A stretch of DNA of 40,602 nucleotides from Larkinella humicola (GCF_008727875.1 NZ_VTWS01000015.1:1-40602), one strand, 5' to 3'; shown: positions 26,282 to 35,330, counted from the first letter of the stretch. Notes: generated by a model not told the origin, from the letters alone. Numbers and translations are program-made.

Positions 26282-27628
26282 TCATCTCCCAAACAGATTC
26301 ATATCCAGAAACGCATTGCGGAATTTTCCTTTCGGGTCGTAGTCGGCCATGAGTTTTTTAAATTCGGGGAGCTTTTCGTACCGGGATTGCAGGGTGGCAG
26401 GAGCGAGGGTGAAGAGTTTTCCCCAATGGGGACGCGCTTTGAAAGGAGACAGCTCTTTTTCAATTATCGGTAATACTTTTTTGACCGATGCCCAATCCTG
26501 CTTCCAGGTAAAGTGAATGGCTACGGAAGCCTGTTTATAACACGGACTCATCCAGAACGAATCCGCGTCGATGGTGCGGATTTCCGAAATCATCAGGTGC
26601 GGGCTGATGTGGTCGCGCAGCCGCTCGACCGCCAGAATGGCTTCGACAGCATTCCGGGCGGGAACAAAATATTCCGATTGCAACTCCTTGCCGCTGCTGG
26701 GGGTGAATCCCATCCGGAAGTGGGGGAGTCGCTCATACCAGGGACCGGCCACGCCCATCTGTGCAGTGCAGTTGACGGCGGATAATTCGGCAATGGGGTG
26801 GAGGTTTTTCGTCGCCAGTGTGGCTCCGTAAAACTCCGGTTTGGCGGCTGCTGGTTTTCCTTTTTCGACGCACTCTTTCAGCCAGACTTCGTTGACCCGG
26901 TTTTTTTGCCAGTCCGTAAACAGACTCACGCTGTAAGCACTCGCTTCGATGGTGTCAAAATGATCTTTTAACTGCGTCATCGGCAAATTCTCGTAAACGT
27001 ATTGTCGCATCTGGAACGTCGGCTGGATGTCGAGGGTGATTTTGGTGACCACCCCCAGCCCGCCCAGATGCACCACGGCCGCCCGAAATGCTTCGCCGTC
27101 TTTCGCCCGAGATAACGTTCGAACCTCGCCATTCGCCAGGACCAGTTCCATGGCTGCCACCGCCGTCGACAAATTGCCATTCTTGATTCCCGAACCGTGC
27201 GTTGCCGTGGCGCAGGCTCCGGCAATGGAGATATGCGGCAGCGAAGCGAGGTTATGCAAAGCAAATCCTTTGGCATCCAGATAGGTAGCCAGATCGCCGT
27301 ATTTCATGTTGGCATCGACGGTGACGGTTTTGGCTTTTGCATCGAGCGAAAGCACCTGGCTCATTTCCACCAGCGAGACAAACTGGGTGGTGCTGTCGGC
27401 GATGCCGTTGAAGCAGTGGCGCGTGCCCAGCACCTTCATTTTCTCGAAGCTTTTGACCAGTTTCTGCACCTGCTGCAGCGATTTAGCCTGATCGAGCCGG
27501 GTGGTGCTGTAGTGCAAATTACCCGCCCAGTTCTTAAGTTTTTCATCGGCCATCCAGTTTGCCAGGGTTGAAAGTGAGGGTGTTGCCAATAAAGAGGAAG
27601 AGAGTTTGAGAAAGGTTCGTTTTTTCAC
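26282..27628 (-). CDS. FAD-binding sugar-lactone oxidase (ALO family), exported
   Basis: A 448-residue oxidase starting at a GTG (MKKRTFLKLSSSLLATPSL). The KRTFLK segment resembles a Tat signal. The FAD_binding_4 domain has HISIAGACATATHGSG and AVVHLGGLGVVTKI. The C-terminal half resembles the D-arabinono-1,4-lactone oxidase domain, with HWGKLFTLAP and the closing PKGKFRNAF. These enzymes oxidise aldonolactones or sugar alcohols and make hydrogen peroxide. The exact substrate is unclear. The HWGK motif is shared with ALO and sorbitol oxidases. Confidence 0.87.
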   Translation of the reverse strand: MKKRTFLKLSSSLLATPSLSTLANWMADEKLKNWAGNLHYSTTRLDQAKSLQQVQKLVKSFEKMKVLGTRHCFNGIADSTTQFVSLVEMSQVLSLDAKAKTVTVDANMKYGDLATYLDAKGFALHNLASLPHISIAGACATATHGSGIKNGNLSTAVAAMELVLANGEVRTLSRAKDGEAFRAAVVHLGGLGVVTKITLDIQPTFQMRQYVYENLPMTQLKDHFDTIEASAYSVSLFTDWQKNRVNEVWLKECVEKGKPAAAKPEFYGATLATKNLHPIAELSAVNCTAQMGVAGPWYERLPHFRMGFTPSSGKELQSEYFVPARNAVEAILAVERLRDHISPHLMISEIRTIDADSFWMSPCYKQASVAIHFTWKQDWASVKKVLPIIEKELSPFKARPHWGKLFTLAPATLQSRYEKLPEFKKLMADYDPKGKFRNAFLDMNLFGR

Positions 27629-27816
27629 GGTGCCGGGTTTTAGGATTCAGGAGCTAGGTAATGGGGGGCTATATCTTCCTACAAGACATCTACAAAAGAC
27701 GAGATGCCGGTTTTCATACTGCCTCGACATGTGTGGGAGTCATACCGTAAACTAATGTTCGGTAACAATCTACGGAAACGGAAAATTCCAGGGCGGTTTT
27801 CTGCGTATACTGGCAA

Positions 27817-27824
27817 TATTTTTG
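27817..27824 (+). promoter_or_regulatory. Bacteroidota promoter before the 60-residue gene
   Basis: TATTTTTG is an exact TAnnTTTG match, 31 bp before the ATG at 27855. A TTTT tract 16 bp further upstream may serve as the -33 element. This placement rules out the TTG start at 27822. Confidence 0.55.
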
Positions 27825-27854
27825 ACCATTTTTGATCGACTAATCAACGAAACG

Positions 27855-28037
27855 ATGAAAGTAACGATTGAAACAACTCCTAAAGAAATCGAGATTATTC
27901 AGACGACGCTAACCCGGCTTATAAACGAGCTGAAAGGCAAGCCCGATGTCCTGGCGAAATGGGGACTGAACCAGATCGACCTCGGCCGGATTGAGCGGTT
28001 TCGGGACACGATTCGCACCGCCCCGCTGACGGAATGA
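27855..28037 (+). CDS. Small cytosolic protein of unknown function
   Basis: The ATG start follows a good promoter box. The 60-residue product (MKVTIETTPKEIEIIQTTLT...) is helical, charged and lacks membrane segments. I do not recognise a family. It is separated from the next gene by about 70 bp on the same strand. Confidence 0.6.
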   Translation: MKVTIETTPKEIEIIQTTLTRLINELKGKPDVLAKWGLNQIDLGRIERFRDTIRTAPLTE

Positions 28038-28106
28038 GTGCATGCACTGAGCTACCCGAATGAAAATCAGCCGGTTGGTGTGACTTTCTGAGAAGCGTTC
28101 CGTCTT

Positions 28107-28394
28107 ATGGGTATGAAAATACTCATGTTACTCATTTTGCTGATACCGGGACTTAAAGTACTGGACTATGCCTATGTGCATTCGATGGAGTTAGATTCCA
28201 AGCCGTATTCGGTAACAATAACTGCTTCACCTGCTCATACCGATGTTTACCTGCACACGCCGGCCGAACGCGGCCGTGAGGAAAAGGCGACTGTTTCTAA
28301 ACCGTCAGACCGAGGCAAGTCGGTGATGAAAGGAGTGGTGGTATCACTGGTCATGTTGCTCGCCGTTGGATTGGTCCGGGGACGATCGCGGTAA
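28107..28394 (+). CDS. Small membrane protein of unknown function
   Basis: A 95-residue protein with an N-terminal hydrophobic segment (ILMLLILLIPGLKVLDYAY) and a second near the end (GVVVSLVMLLAVGLV), with a Lys/Glu-rich loop between. A second ATG at 28113 is an alternative start. It could be an inner-membrane protein with both ends on the same side. No homologue is recognised. Confidence 0.5.
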   Translation: MGMKILMLLILLIPGLKVLDYAYVHSMELDSKPYSVTITASPAHTDVYLHTPAERGREEKATVSKPSDRGKSVMKGVVVSLVMLLAVGLVRGRSR

Positions 28395-28455
28395 GAATCA
28401 CCGGGTAGCTGGAAGTATAGGTAATTTATATGAGAATTCGTTTGTTTTATTTACC

Positions 28456-28483
28456 TTGTCTTCACGCAATCAAGCTATTTTTG
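28456..28483 (+). promoter_or_regulatory. Promoter of the AhpD-like gene
   Basis: TATTTTTG at 28476-28483 matches TAnnTTTG. A TTG at 28456-28458 with a 17-bp spacer gives a plausible -33/-7 pair. It lies 38 bp before the ATG. Confidence 0.6.
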
Positions 28484-28521
28484 TCCTTTTTACTGTGAAT
28501 ACTACTATTCCCTAAACCCCT

Positions 28522-28866
28522 ATGGCCGAATACCAAACCCCGAAAGACCGTGCCTATACGAACATGCTTCTTTCGTCTGCTCCCAAAGAGTCTGCCGCCT
28601 TTTTAAACCTGAAATACACGGCGGAACGCAGCGATGGCGTCATTCCCGTCAAGTACCGGGAACTGATGTCGGTTGCCGTTGCGCTGACCACCCAGTGTGC
28701 GTATTGCATTGAATCCCACATTCAAAATGCCGTTGAAGCCGGTGCCACGCGCGAAGAAATTGCCGAAACCGTGTTCATTGCAGCCGCGATCCGTGCCGGT
28801 GGTGCGGTTGGAAACGGGCTGATGGCGATGCGGCTTTTTGAGGAAGTCAGTGCCGCTAAGCGCTGA
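28522..28866 (+). CDS. Carboxymuconolactone decarboxylase/AhpD-like protein
   Basis: A 114-residue protein of the AhpD fold. It has VAVALTTQCAYCIESHIQNAVEAG with the redox CxxC and the following His, then EIAETVFIAAAIRAGGAV. AhpD-like proteins act in peroxide and alkylhydroperoxide reduction, usually as trimers. No ahpC gene is next to it, so its partner is unknown. Confidence 0.88.
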   Translation: MAEYQTPKDRAYTNMLLSSAPKESAAFLNLKYTAERSDGVIPVKYRELMSVAVALTTQCAYCIESHIQNAVEAGATREEIAETVFIAAAIRAGGAVGNGLMAMRLFEEVSAAKR

Positions 28867-28920
28867 AGTTCCGAGATTAATCCTACAATGTCTTCATTAG
28901 AGGGAAGCTTACAAAAAAGT

Positions 28921-28955
28921 CCAGAGCCTTTTACACGTTTCGTAAAAGGCTCTGG
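28921..28955. terminator. Bidirectional terminator
   Basis: A perfect 14-bp stem (28921-28934 with 28942-28955; CCAGAGCCTTTTAC and its complement) closes a 7-base loop. It lies between the convergent AhpD-like gene and the lipoprotein gene. An A-run precedes it, giving U-runs on the minus transcript. Confidence 0.85.
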
Positions 28956-28982
28956 ATAGTAGAAAATGAACTATTTTGGCGC

Positions 28983-29852
28983 TCACTTGTATTTATAAAC
29001 CTGTCCATCCAGCATAATTTTTCCGTTTGCCTGGGTCGTGATTGTAAGTTGGAGGGCCACTTTGCCGGCTTGATCAAATACGTAGCGGTATTCTTTCGAG
29101 AGGGTTCTATAGTCTGAAAATTGAGACTCTATCTTGGTATAGGTCATCGTTGACTTTAGTAATAAGTTCCGATCCTTTTTTCCTTTGAATGAAAGCGGAT
29201 AAGGAACGCTGAGTTTCGTCAAATCAAATTCATTCGTAGTGATGTATTCTCCAGTGCCGTCCTTCGTTTCCGTTTTAACCACATTTCCATCCAAAATCGT
29301 GTATTTTGTGTAGTCATCGTTGTTACCGCGACGCTCGATTACATATCCGTCCTGATTATACGTTACATTATTTTCTGGAATAAGACCGTATTCGTTCAGG
29401 TCAATCGTGGATGTATGTGGAGCAATTAAGCCTTCATTTTCGTAAGTTTGAATGATTTTTCCGGGGGAATAAGCGTACTTATACAGGTCCGCTCCTTTCG
29501 TAAAAGCATACTTACTTCGATACAGGTTAACTCGTCTCTGTGCATCATAGCCGTAATCTATCCAGCCATCTCCTCCCTGAGCCAAAGCGTATTTTTTGCC
29601 CTCAAGTTCAATAATTTCGGCTACTTTGCCATAGACAGTTCCAAAACCAAGTTTCCCAGGATGAACATCGCCTACCTTTAAAGTTGAATTGGCCTCAACT
29701 GCAACGATAGCAAGGTCGTCGTCATTCGTCAGCAGAACGTTATCGTAGGGATTGGGTGAAAATGCTGGTTTCAAATGATCCTGCACCGAACAAGAACCGA
29801 ACAGAAATAACAATGTTGCAGGAATTGCAAATCGGGTAAATGGAAATTTCAT
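28983..29852 (-). CDS. Predicted lipoprotein of unknown function
   Basis: A 289-residue protein with a lipoprotein signal (LLFLFGSCSVQDH). The rest is beta-rich, with several YDxxG- or Y-rich stretches (WIDYGYDAQRRVNLY, YVFDQAGKVALQL) faintly like YD/RHS-type repeats. No family is recognised. The gene and its upstream region are visibly AT-richer than the genes around them, which suggests later acquisition. Confidence 0.7.
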   Translation of the reverse strand: MKFPFTRFAIPATLLFLFGSCSVQDHLKPAFSPNPYDNVLLTNDDDLAIVAVEANSTLKVGDVHPGKLGFGTVYGKVAEIIELEGKKYALAQGGDGWIDYGYDAQRRVNLYRSKYAFTKGADLYKYAYSPGKIIQTYENEGLIAPHTSTIDLNEYGLIPENNVTYNQDGYVIERRGNNDDYTKYTILDGNVVKTETKDGTGEYITTNEFDLTKLSVPYPLSFKGKKDRNLLLKSTMTYTKIESQFSDYRTLSKEYRYVFDQAGKVALQLTITTQANGKIMLDGQVYKYK

Positions 29853-30012
29853 AGGGAATAAATTTAGTAAATAGATGGCTAATAATAGAATGAAGTGAAG
29901 ACCCTAATTTATGATCAAAAGTTGGAACCTGCATTTAATATAAATCAAAATTTACTTAAGCATATTCTACCAAGTTCGCTTTATATCAACATAAGTCTGA
30001 TAAATATCTGAA
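29853..30012. other. AT-rich intergenic stretch
   Basis: This is the upstream region of the lipoprotein gene, with no open frame of note. Together with the neighbouring pseudogene, it fills the space up to the IS element. Confidence 0.6.
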
Positions 30013-30290
30013 TTAAACAGAAGCCAGAAATGCACTTTCACTTAGGATAGCTGGTGGAAATTTCATTTTGTCCATCATTACTGAAGATCCTACTTCTAAA
30101 CCAGCAATTGCTTTCGCATGATCTTTACATTCAATAGCAATGGTGAAATCTGCATCGTTTGCGGTTTTATTAATACATCTATTACTCCTGTTTCAAGTTG
30201 CGTAATGCACATGCCGGTCGAGCCAGCATGAAAGTGACTGTAAGAATTGTACGGTTGATGAATCGGATACTTAATCCTGAACAGTGAATT
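30013..30290 (-). pseudogene. Decayed 3' gene fragment next to the IS element
   Basis: On the minus strand a protein-like reading runs NSLFRIKYPIHQPYNSYSHF, then HAGSTGMCITQLETGVIDVL. It then needs a frame change near 30165-30175 to continue as NKTANDADFTIAIECKD. It ends in MMDKMKFPPAILSESAFLAS before a TAA at 30013. In-frame stops (for example at 30291) close it upstream, just before the IS left end. I do not recognise the family. It looks like the C-terminal part of an AT-rich gene cut by the IS event. Confidence 0.4.
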
Positions 30291-30356
30291 TTAACCATAT
30301 GCTTTTAGGAACAATCATGTCCTTACCCCGTTTTGTGAGCCAGTTTTGACTGGAAT

Positions 30357-31169
30357 TTATGCCGCCTGTCGGTACTCAAGTGGCGTCATAAACTGCAAAG
30401 CCTGATGGGGCCGCTCCGTGTTGTACTCCACCAGCCACTCATCCACCACTTGGCGTACCTGTCGAATACTCGTAAAAATATGGGCGTCTAAAACCTCCCG
30501 GCGAAACGTCCCATTGAAGCGCTCAATATACGCATTTTGGGTTGGTTTGCCCGGTTCGATCCAACATAAGTCGATGGCCTTATCTCGACACCAATCCTGC
30601 AGGGACTGACTAATGAACTCGGGCCCATTATCACTTCGTAACCGCTCTGGGTTGCCGTATCTTTCTATTAGTTGATCTAATAAGCGGATGACTCGGCGCG
30701 CAGGTAAGGAGTAGTCAATTTCAATACCCAGGGCTTCTCTGTTGTAATCGTCAACCACGTTCAAGGTGCGAAACTTGCGCCCACCGGTTAAGTTATCAGA
30801 CGTAAAGTCCAATGACCAGCACTGATTACAAGCCGTTGCTTTGGGCAGCGGTTTACGGACTGCATCCGGTAAGCGCTTTTTAGTTTTTCGCCGTAAGCCT
30901 AACGTTCTATACAAGCGTCTGACTTTCTTATGATTTACCAGCTCGCCTTGCTTACGTAACCGCCGATAAATCTTCAAAACGCCCCACTGCTTATACCGTC
31001 GAGCCAATTGCTCAATCCGGCTGGCCAGGGCTTCGTCCTTATCTTTAATGGCGGCTGGCTCAACGAGTGCGTTGCGGCTGAGGCCCACCCAGCAACAGGC
31101 TTTGCGTTGACTAATCCGTTTCTGATTGATCATCCACCTGACTAGCTCTCGACGCTGGGCGGGCCTCAC
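30357..31169 (-). CDS. IS3-family transposase OrfB (DDE integrase)
   Basis: A 270-residue protein with an N-terminal helical part (RISQRKACCWVGLSRNAL) and an rve integrase core. The catalytic triad is seen in SLDFTSDNL (D), RLRSDNGPEF (D) and NAYIERFNGTFRREVLDAH (E). The C-terminus HQALQFMTPLEYR is typical of IS3-type OrfB. It starts at a GTG and lies in the same frame as OrfA, separated from it by a TGA. The protein itself looks intact, but without functional OrfA it is unlikely to transpose alone. Confidence 0.9.
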   Translation of the reverse strand: MRPAQRRELVRWMINQKRISQRKACCWVGLSRNALVEPAAIKDKDEALASRIEQLARRYKQWGVLKIYRRLRKQGELVNHKKVRRLYRTLGLRRKTKKRLPDAVRKPLPKATACNQCWSLDFTSDNLTGGRKFRTLNVVDDYNREALGIEIDYSLPARRVIRLLDQLIERYGNPERLRSDNGPEFISQSLQDWCRDKAIDLCWIEPGKPTQNAYIERFNGTFRREVLDAHIFTSIRQVRQVVDEWLVEYNTERPHQALQFMTPLEYRQAA

Positions 31170-31184
31170 GGCAGCGGCCGACCG

Positions 31185-31464
31185 TCACTTTTTTGAGAGG
31201 GCTTCCTTGATGATTTCGTTTTGCAAACTTAGCTCCGCGAACATCTTCTTGAGCCGACGATTTTCGTCCTCTAACTCTTTAAGGCGCTTCACTTCGGAGA
31301 CCTGCATACCCCCGTATTGGGCTCGCCAATTGTAAAAGGTAGCCTCACTGATACCATGCTCTCGGGTGATCCGGGTAACCGTCTGGCCGCTGTCTTGTTG
31401 CCGCGTCGGCGGTCCGATTGAGAATCGCCACAATCTGCGATTCTGTAAATCGTGTTGCCTTCAT
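31185..31464 (-). pseudogene. IS3-family OrfA with frameshift
   Basis: The natural start at 31464 reads MKATRFTESQIVAIL, a classical OrfA N-terminus. After about 25 codons the frame is lost. The HTH part (QDSGQTVTRITREHGISEAT) and the leucine-zipper region (RLKELEDENRRLKKMFAEL) continue in another frame to the TGA at 31185. A short insertion in the GACCGCCGACGCG region explains the shift. The TGA before OrfB is in frame with OrfB. Confidence 0.75.
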
Positions 31465-31539
31465 TCCCTTTTCGATGACTAGTGAAAGTTAAGTTTTTTA
31501 CCCTACTTTTCACTGGCTCACTTTAATGGGATCAGGACA

Positions 31540-33414
31540 ACGGATTACATCTTCAAGAAGTGGGGTCGGGAGCACGTCTGTCTGATGGCCACCTACGTGA
31601 CCTTCCGCGACCGGGCCGCCTACCGGGAACTGGGCAAAGTCTTCGGCTTGCCCAAGGCGGAGATCGATGCGCTGGTAAAAGATCCCACGGCGGTGGTCGG
31701 CGGGGACTACACGAAGTACATTGTCCGGTACGCGCCCCTGCTGGAAGATTTTCCGAATTATTTATCGGTTCACGCGGGGGGCATTCTGATTTCGGAATTG
31801 CCCCTCTACCACTATACGGCGTTGCTGCTACCGCCGAAGGGCTACCCGCTCTGCCAGTGGGACATGTACGTGGCCGAGGACATCGGGTTTGCCAAGTGGG
31901 ACGTGTTGTCACAGCGCGGGCTGGGCCACATCAAGGACGCGGTGGATCTGGTACGGGAAAACCGGCAGATCAGCGTCGATATTCACCGGGTGCAGGAGTT
32001 TGTGAAGGACCCCAAAATCCGCAGGCAGCTCCTGCGCCACGAGACGATGGGCTGTTTTTACATCGAGAGTCCGGCGATGCGGCAACTGATCTGGAAGCTG
32101 CAGTGCGCTGATTATCCGACGCTGGTGGCGGCTTCGTCGATCATCCGGCCGGGGGTGGCCTCCAGTGGCATGATGGCGGAATTCATTCGGCGGCACCACA
32201 ATCCGTCGGACTACGTGGCGGTTCACCCGCTGATGCAACAGATCATGGCCGACACCTACGGGGTGATGATTTACCAGGAGGACGTGCTGAAAGTCGCCCA
32301 CTTCTTCGCCGGGCTGGATCTGGCGGAAGCCGATGTGCTGCGCCGGGGGATGAGTGGCAAGTCGCGGTCGAAAAAAGAGTTTGAACGCATCCAGGCGAAA
32401 TTCTTTGCCAACTGCCGGGAGCGGGGGTATCCCGATGCCATCGCGGGCGAAGTCTGGCGGCAGATTGCGTCGTTTGCAGGCTACAGCTTCAGCAAAGCGC
32501 ACTCGGCTTCGTTTGCCGTGGAAAGCTACCAGAGCCTGTATTTGAAAACCTATTTCCCGCTGGAGTTCATGACGGGGGTGCTCAACAATTTCGGCGGTTT
32601 TTACCGAACCGAGTTCTATGTGCACGAAGCCCGGCGGTCCGGGGCCCTGATCGAAGCACCCGATCTCCACCAGAGTCAGTATCGGGCGCGCATCGAGGGC
32701 AACACGATCTGGCTGGGGTTCATTCTGATCAAGGGCCTGGAGAAAAATGTGGTGCAGGAACTGGTGAAACAGCGCAGTATTCAGCCCTTCGAGAGCCTGG
32801 AGGATTTTACCCGGCGCGTTCCCGCCGGGCTAGAACAAGTGATCCTGCTGATCCGCACCGGCGTCTTTCGGTCGTTGGGCCGCAGCAAAAAGGAACTGCT
32901 GTGGCACGCCCACGCGCTGGTGAACAGTTTCGTGCAGCACGAAGCGGTGCCGGAGATTTTCGAGCTGGAGGAAATGACCTGGCAGTTGCCGCCCCTCTGG
33001 CAGGATGAGACCGAAGACCGCTACGATGAACTGGAACTGCTGGGGTTTCCGCTGCGCTCGCCGTTTGAGCTGTTGCCCGATGCGGTTGATGGCGTGACCG
33101 CCCGGACGCTGAGCGAACACGCGGGGCGCATCGTCGTCATCACCGGTTACCTGCTGACGGCGAAAGCCATTCGCACCAAAACCGGCCAGCGGATGGTGTT
33201 CGGGTATTTTCTGGATCGGGAAGGCGAGTATTTTGACACGACGCATTTCCCCCAGAGTCTGGAGAAATACCCGTACCGGGGTGGGGGGATGTACCGGATG
33301 GAAGGGAAAGTGGTGGTTGATTTTGGCTGTCCCTCGCTGGAAGTGCGGACGATGGTGAAACTGCCCTTCAAGCCCGATCCGCGCGGTGGCGGAAGCGGTT
33401 TGTTTCTGAACTGA
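31540..33414 (+). pseudogene. 5'-truncated DNA polymerase III alpha-type (DnaE2-like) gene
   Basis: The homology starts exactly at the IS right end: TDYIFKKWGREHVCLMATYV. This matches the DnaE segment just after the PDxDxD catalytic motif. It continues through the palm (HAGGILISE, KWDVLSQRGLGHIKDAV with a third Asp), the fingers (SYSFSKAHSASFAVESYQSLYLKTY) and HhH/OB regions to the normal end. The PHP domain and the first two catalytic aspartates are missing, roughly 400 residues by family length. An ATG at 31585 opens a 609-residue frame, but a product could not polymerise. The remaining ~624 codons show no further stops, so the truncation is probably recent. DnaE2 normally works in SOS mutagenesis with ImuA/ImuB, which are absent here. 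Confidence 0.85.
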
Positions 33415-33500
33415 CCCCGACCGGCAGATACTTTTCAGCAACAGTTCGCGCCTTTTGGTAGTTAGCGGGGTAGTCTGTCTGATCGCTAACCCAACATCCT

Positions 33501-34445
33501 ATGAATCGCTCCTTTACGCTGGTCCTTCTGCTTTTGGTACTCTGTAGCGCCTGCCTGAATGATCACATCATCGCCCCCATTGCTGTTAAACTGGAAAGCT
33601 ACCCCATTCCCGGCGATACGTTTTTCCCGGAAGGCATTGCCTACGATGCCCACCAGGGCGTCTTTTACACCGGCAGCATTGGCAACGGCGATATTCTGAA
33701 AGTTGACGTCCAGACCGGAAACACCAGTCTGTTTGCGTCCGGTTCTGCCCAGGGGCGCCCGACCTGCAATGGCCTGAAACTGGATGCCAAAGGCCGCCTG
33801 TGGGTCTGCGGGGGAACCCAGAACAAAATCCAGGTGCTGAATCCGGATGGCTCCCTGCTCAAAAACTGGGATTTGACGGCTTTTTCGGCAACCGGTTTTA
33901 TCAATGACTGCATTCTGGACGACCAGTACGTGTATTTCACCGATTCGTGGAATCAGCAGGTCTACCGGACCAGCGTATCCGCCAGCCAGCCGGGCGAGAT
34001 CGAGCGGTGGTTGACGTTCACCAACGCCCAGATTCCGTACGCCCCCACCGGCGTCAACGCCAACGGCATCGAGATGACTGAGGACGGCCGGTACCTGATT
34101 CTGGTTATTTCGCCGGTGGGCAAATTATACCGGATCGGGATCGCCGACCAAAGCATTGCGGAAATTCAGTTATCCACGCCGGTAACGGCGGGCGATGGGC
34201 TGTGGCTGGAGCAAAACACGCTCTATGTTTCCCGCAACGCTTTGAACCAGATTTTCCCGGTCACGCTCAGCAGCGATTATTTGCAGGGAACCGTCGGGAC
34301 GGGTTTTGGCGACAAGCTGCTGTTCAATACCACGATGGCGAAAGCGGGGCCGTATTTTCTGGTTGTCAACGGCCAGCTCAACCGGCGGATGGGGCCAACA
34401 CCGCCCGTTTTGCCGTTTACCGTATCGCGGGTTCTTATTCCTTAA
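33501..34445 (+). CDS. SMP-30/gluconolactonase-like lipoprotein
   Basis: A 314-residue protein with a lipoprotein signal (LVLCSACLND). A six-bladed beta-propeller of SMP-30/strictosidine-synthase type follows: FFPEGIAYDA, CNGLKLDAKGRLWVCGG, FINDCILDDQYVYFTDS, NGIEMTEDGRYLILV. The metal-site residues expected in lactonases (Glu in PEGI, Asn/Asp in FINDC and VNANG) are partly visible. Lactonase or esterase activity is possible but unproven. Confidence 0.75.
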   Translation: MNRSFTLVLLLLVLCSACLNDHIIAPIAVKLESYPIPGDTFFPEGIAYDAHQGVFYTGSIGNGDILKVDVQTGNTSLFASGSAQGRPTCNGLKLDAKGRLWVCGGTQNKIQVLNPDGSLLKNWDLTAFSATGFINDCILDDQYVYFTDSWNQQVYRTSVSASQPGEIERWLTFTNAQIPYAPTGVNANGIEMTEDGRYLILVISPVGKLYRIGIADQSIAEIQLSTPVTAGDGLWLEQNTLYVSRNALNQIFPVTLSSDYLQGTVGTGFGDKLLFNTTMAKAGPYFLVVNGQLNRRMGPTPPVLPFTVSRVLIP

Positions 34446-34595
34446 GGAGCGGAGGGGGGCCGGCTGGATCGGTACGCTGGCGTGAATCTGCGGGTTGATC
34501 GTTTCGACTGGATAAAAACGGAGCTGTGGACGAAAATAGCATCATCATTACTATTGAGATGATGAACGACCCGAAAAGTCACACGAACGAACGGA

Positions 34596-35216
34596 TTATT
34601 TTTCGATGACTTCCGTATTCATCAGCGATTCGTCGAGCGGCTGCATGAGCTCTTTGATCTCGGCTTTGGTCAGCTCCGGGTCGATCCAGCGACGCTGCTC
34701 CTGGTGACTGAGCATCAGCGGCATGCGTTTTTTGGTGTTGTGGATGTATTCCATGGTCGGGTTGGCCGCCGTGGTGACAATCGAGAACGTGGGCTGATTT
34801 TTCCAGACCGAATAGATACAGCCCAAGGCCAACGGTTTTTGGTCCGTCAGGGTGATGTAGTACGGGATTTTCGCTTTACCCTCGTGCCGCCATTCGTAGA
34901 AACCGTCGATGAGCAGCAGGCAGCGGTGGTTCACGATGCTGTCTTTGAAGGACGGTTTTTCAAAGATGGTATCCTCGCGGGCGTTTAGTGTCATTTTCGC
35001 CAGTTCGGCGGCTTTTTCTTCTTTGGCCCAGGCCGGGATCAGACCCCACTTAAAGAGCTGGATGGTTTTGGGATCGTCTTCGGTGATGACCGGCAGCAGC
35101 GGATGCGCAAAACCGGATACGCGGCTGGGCGGGGTGTAGTCGTCGGGGGCCTGAGCGGCCCGGACTTGCTCAACCAGTTCCGCGAGCGGAGTTTTGGCGT
35201 TAACGGTGTAGCACAT
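34596..35216 (-). CDS. SRAP domain protein (YedK/HMCES), abasic-site DNA shield
   Basis: A 206-residue protein beginning MCYTVNAKTP. After Met removal Cys2 is the residue that forms a thiazolidine link to abasic sites in single-stranded DNA. TLNAREDTIFEKPSFKD (with the conserved Asn and Glu), RCLLLIDGFYEW and HNTKKRMPLML complete the family motifs. It is an SOS-associated protein in many bacteria. It lies about 1.2 kb from the damaged dnaE2, which may be the remains of a DNA-damage cluster. Confidence 0.93.
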   Translation of the reverse strand: MCYTVNAKTPLAELVEQVRAAQAPDDYTPPSRVSGFAHPLLPVITEDDPKTIQLFKWGLIPAWAKEEKAAELAKMTLNAREDTIFEKPSFKDSIVNHRCLLLIDGFYEWRHEGKAKIPYYITLTDQKPLALGCIYSVWKNQPTFSIVTTAANPTMEYIHNTKKRMPLMLSHQEQRRWIDPELTKAEIKELMQPLDESLMNTEVIEK

Positions 35217-35330
35217 CGTATGAGTGGTTTAGTCAGTAGAATAACTGGAAATTAAACGAAGTGTTGCCGCCGTTCTTCGCCGGGGTCACCGTACCGGTGC
35301 CTGGGCTGCCTTCTGGCCAGCGTAACAGAC

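Larger units (their letters stand above)
30318..31539 (-). mobile_element. IS3-family insertion sequence (IS407-like ends), degenerate
   Basis: The left end begins TGTCCTTACCCCG and the right end, read inward, TGTCCTGATCCCA. After a short gap both continue as GTGAGCCAGT, so the terminal inverted repeats are about 28 bp with an indel. OrfA and orfB are on the minus strand. No matching target duplication flanks the element (ATCA left, ACGG right). The right end lies exactly at the broken edge of the polymerase gene. Confidence 0.85.

Noticed and set aside
30317-30360. Coding start MSLPRFNG that would join the dnaE frame if the IS were cut out
   Set aside because: These bases belong to the terminal inverted repeat of the IS itself, so the apparent frame across the joint is a coincidence.
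30332-31524. 3-bp TTT duplication as target site of a shorter IS (30335-31521)
   Set aside because: The inverted repeats continue outward to TGTCCT/AGGACA, so the true ends are at 30318 and 31539 and the TTT match is low-complexity.
31585-33414. Intact 609-residue polymerase gene starting at the ATG at 31585
   Set aside because: Family similarity already runs in frame from 31540, and the essential N-terminal domains are absent, so this ATG is only an internal codon of a truncated gene.
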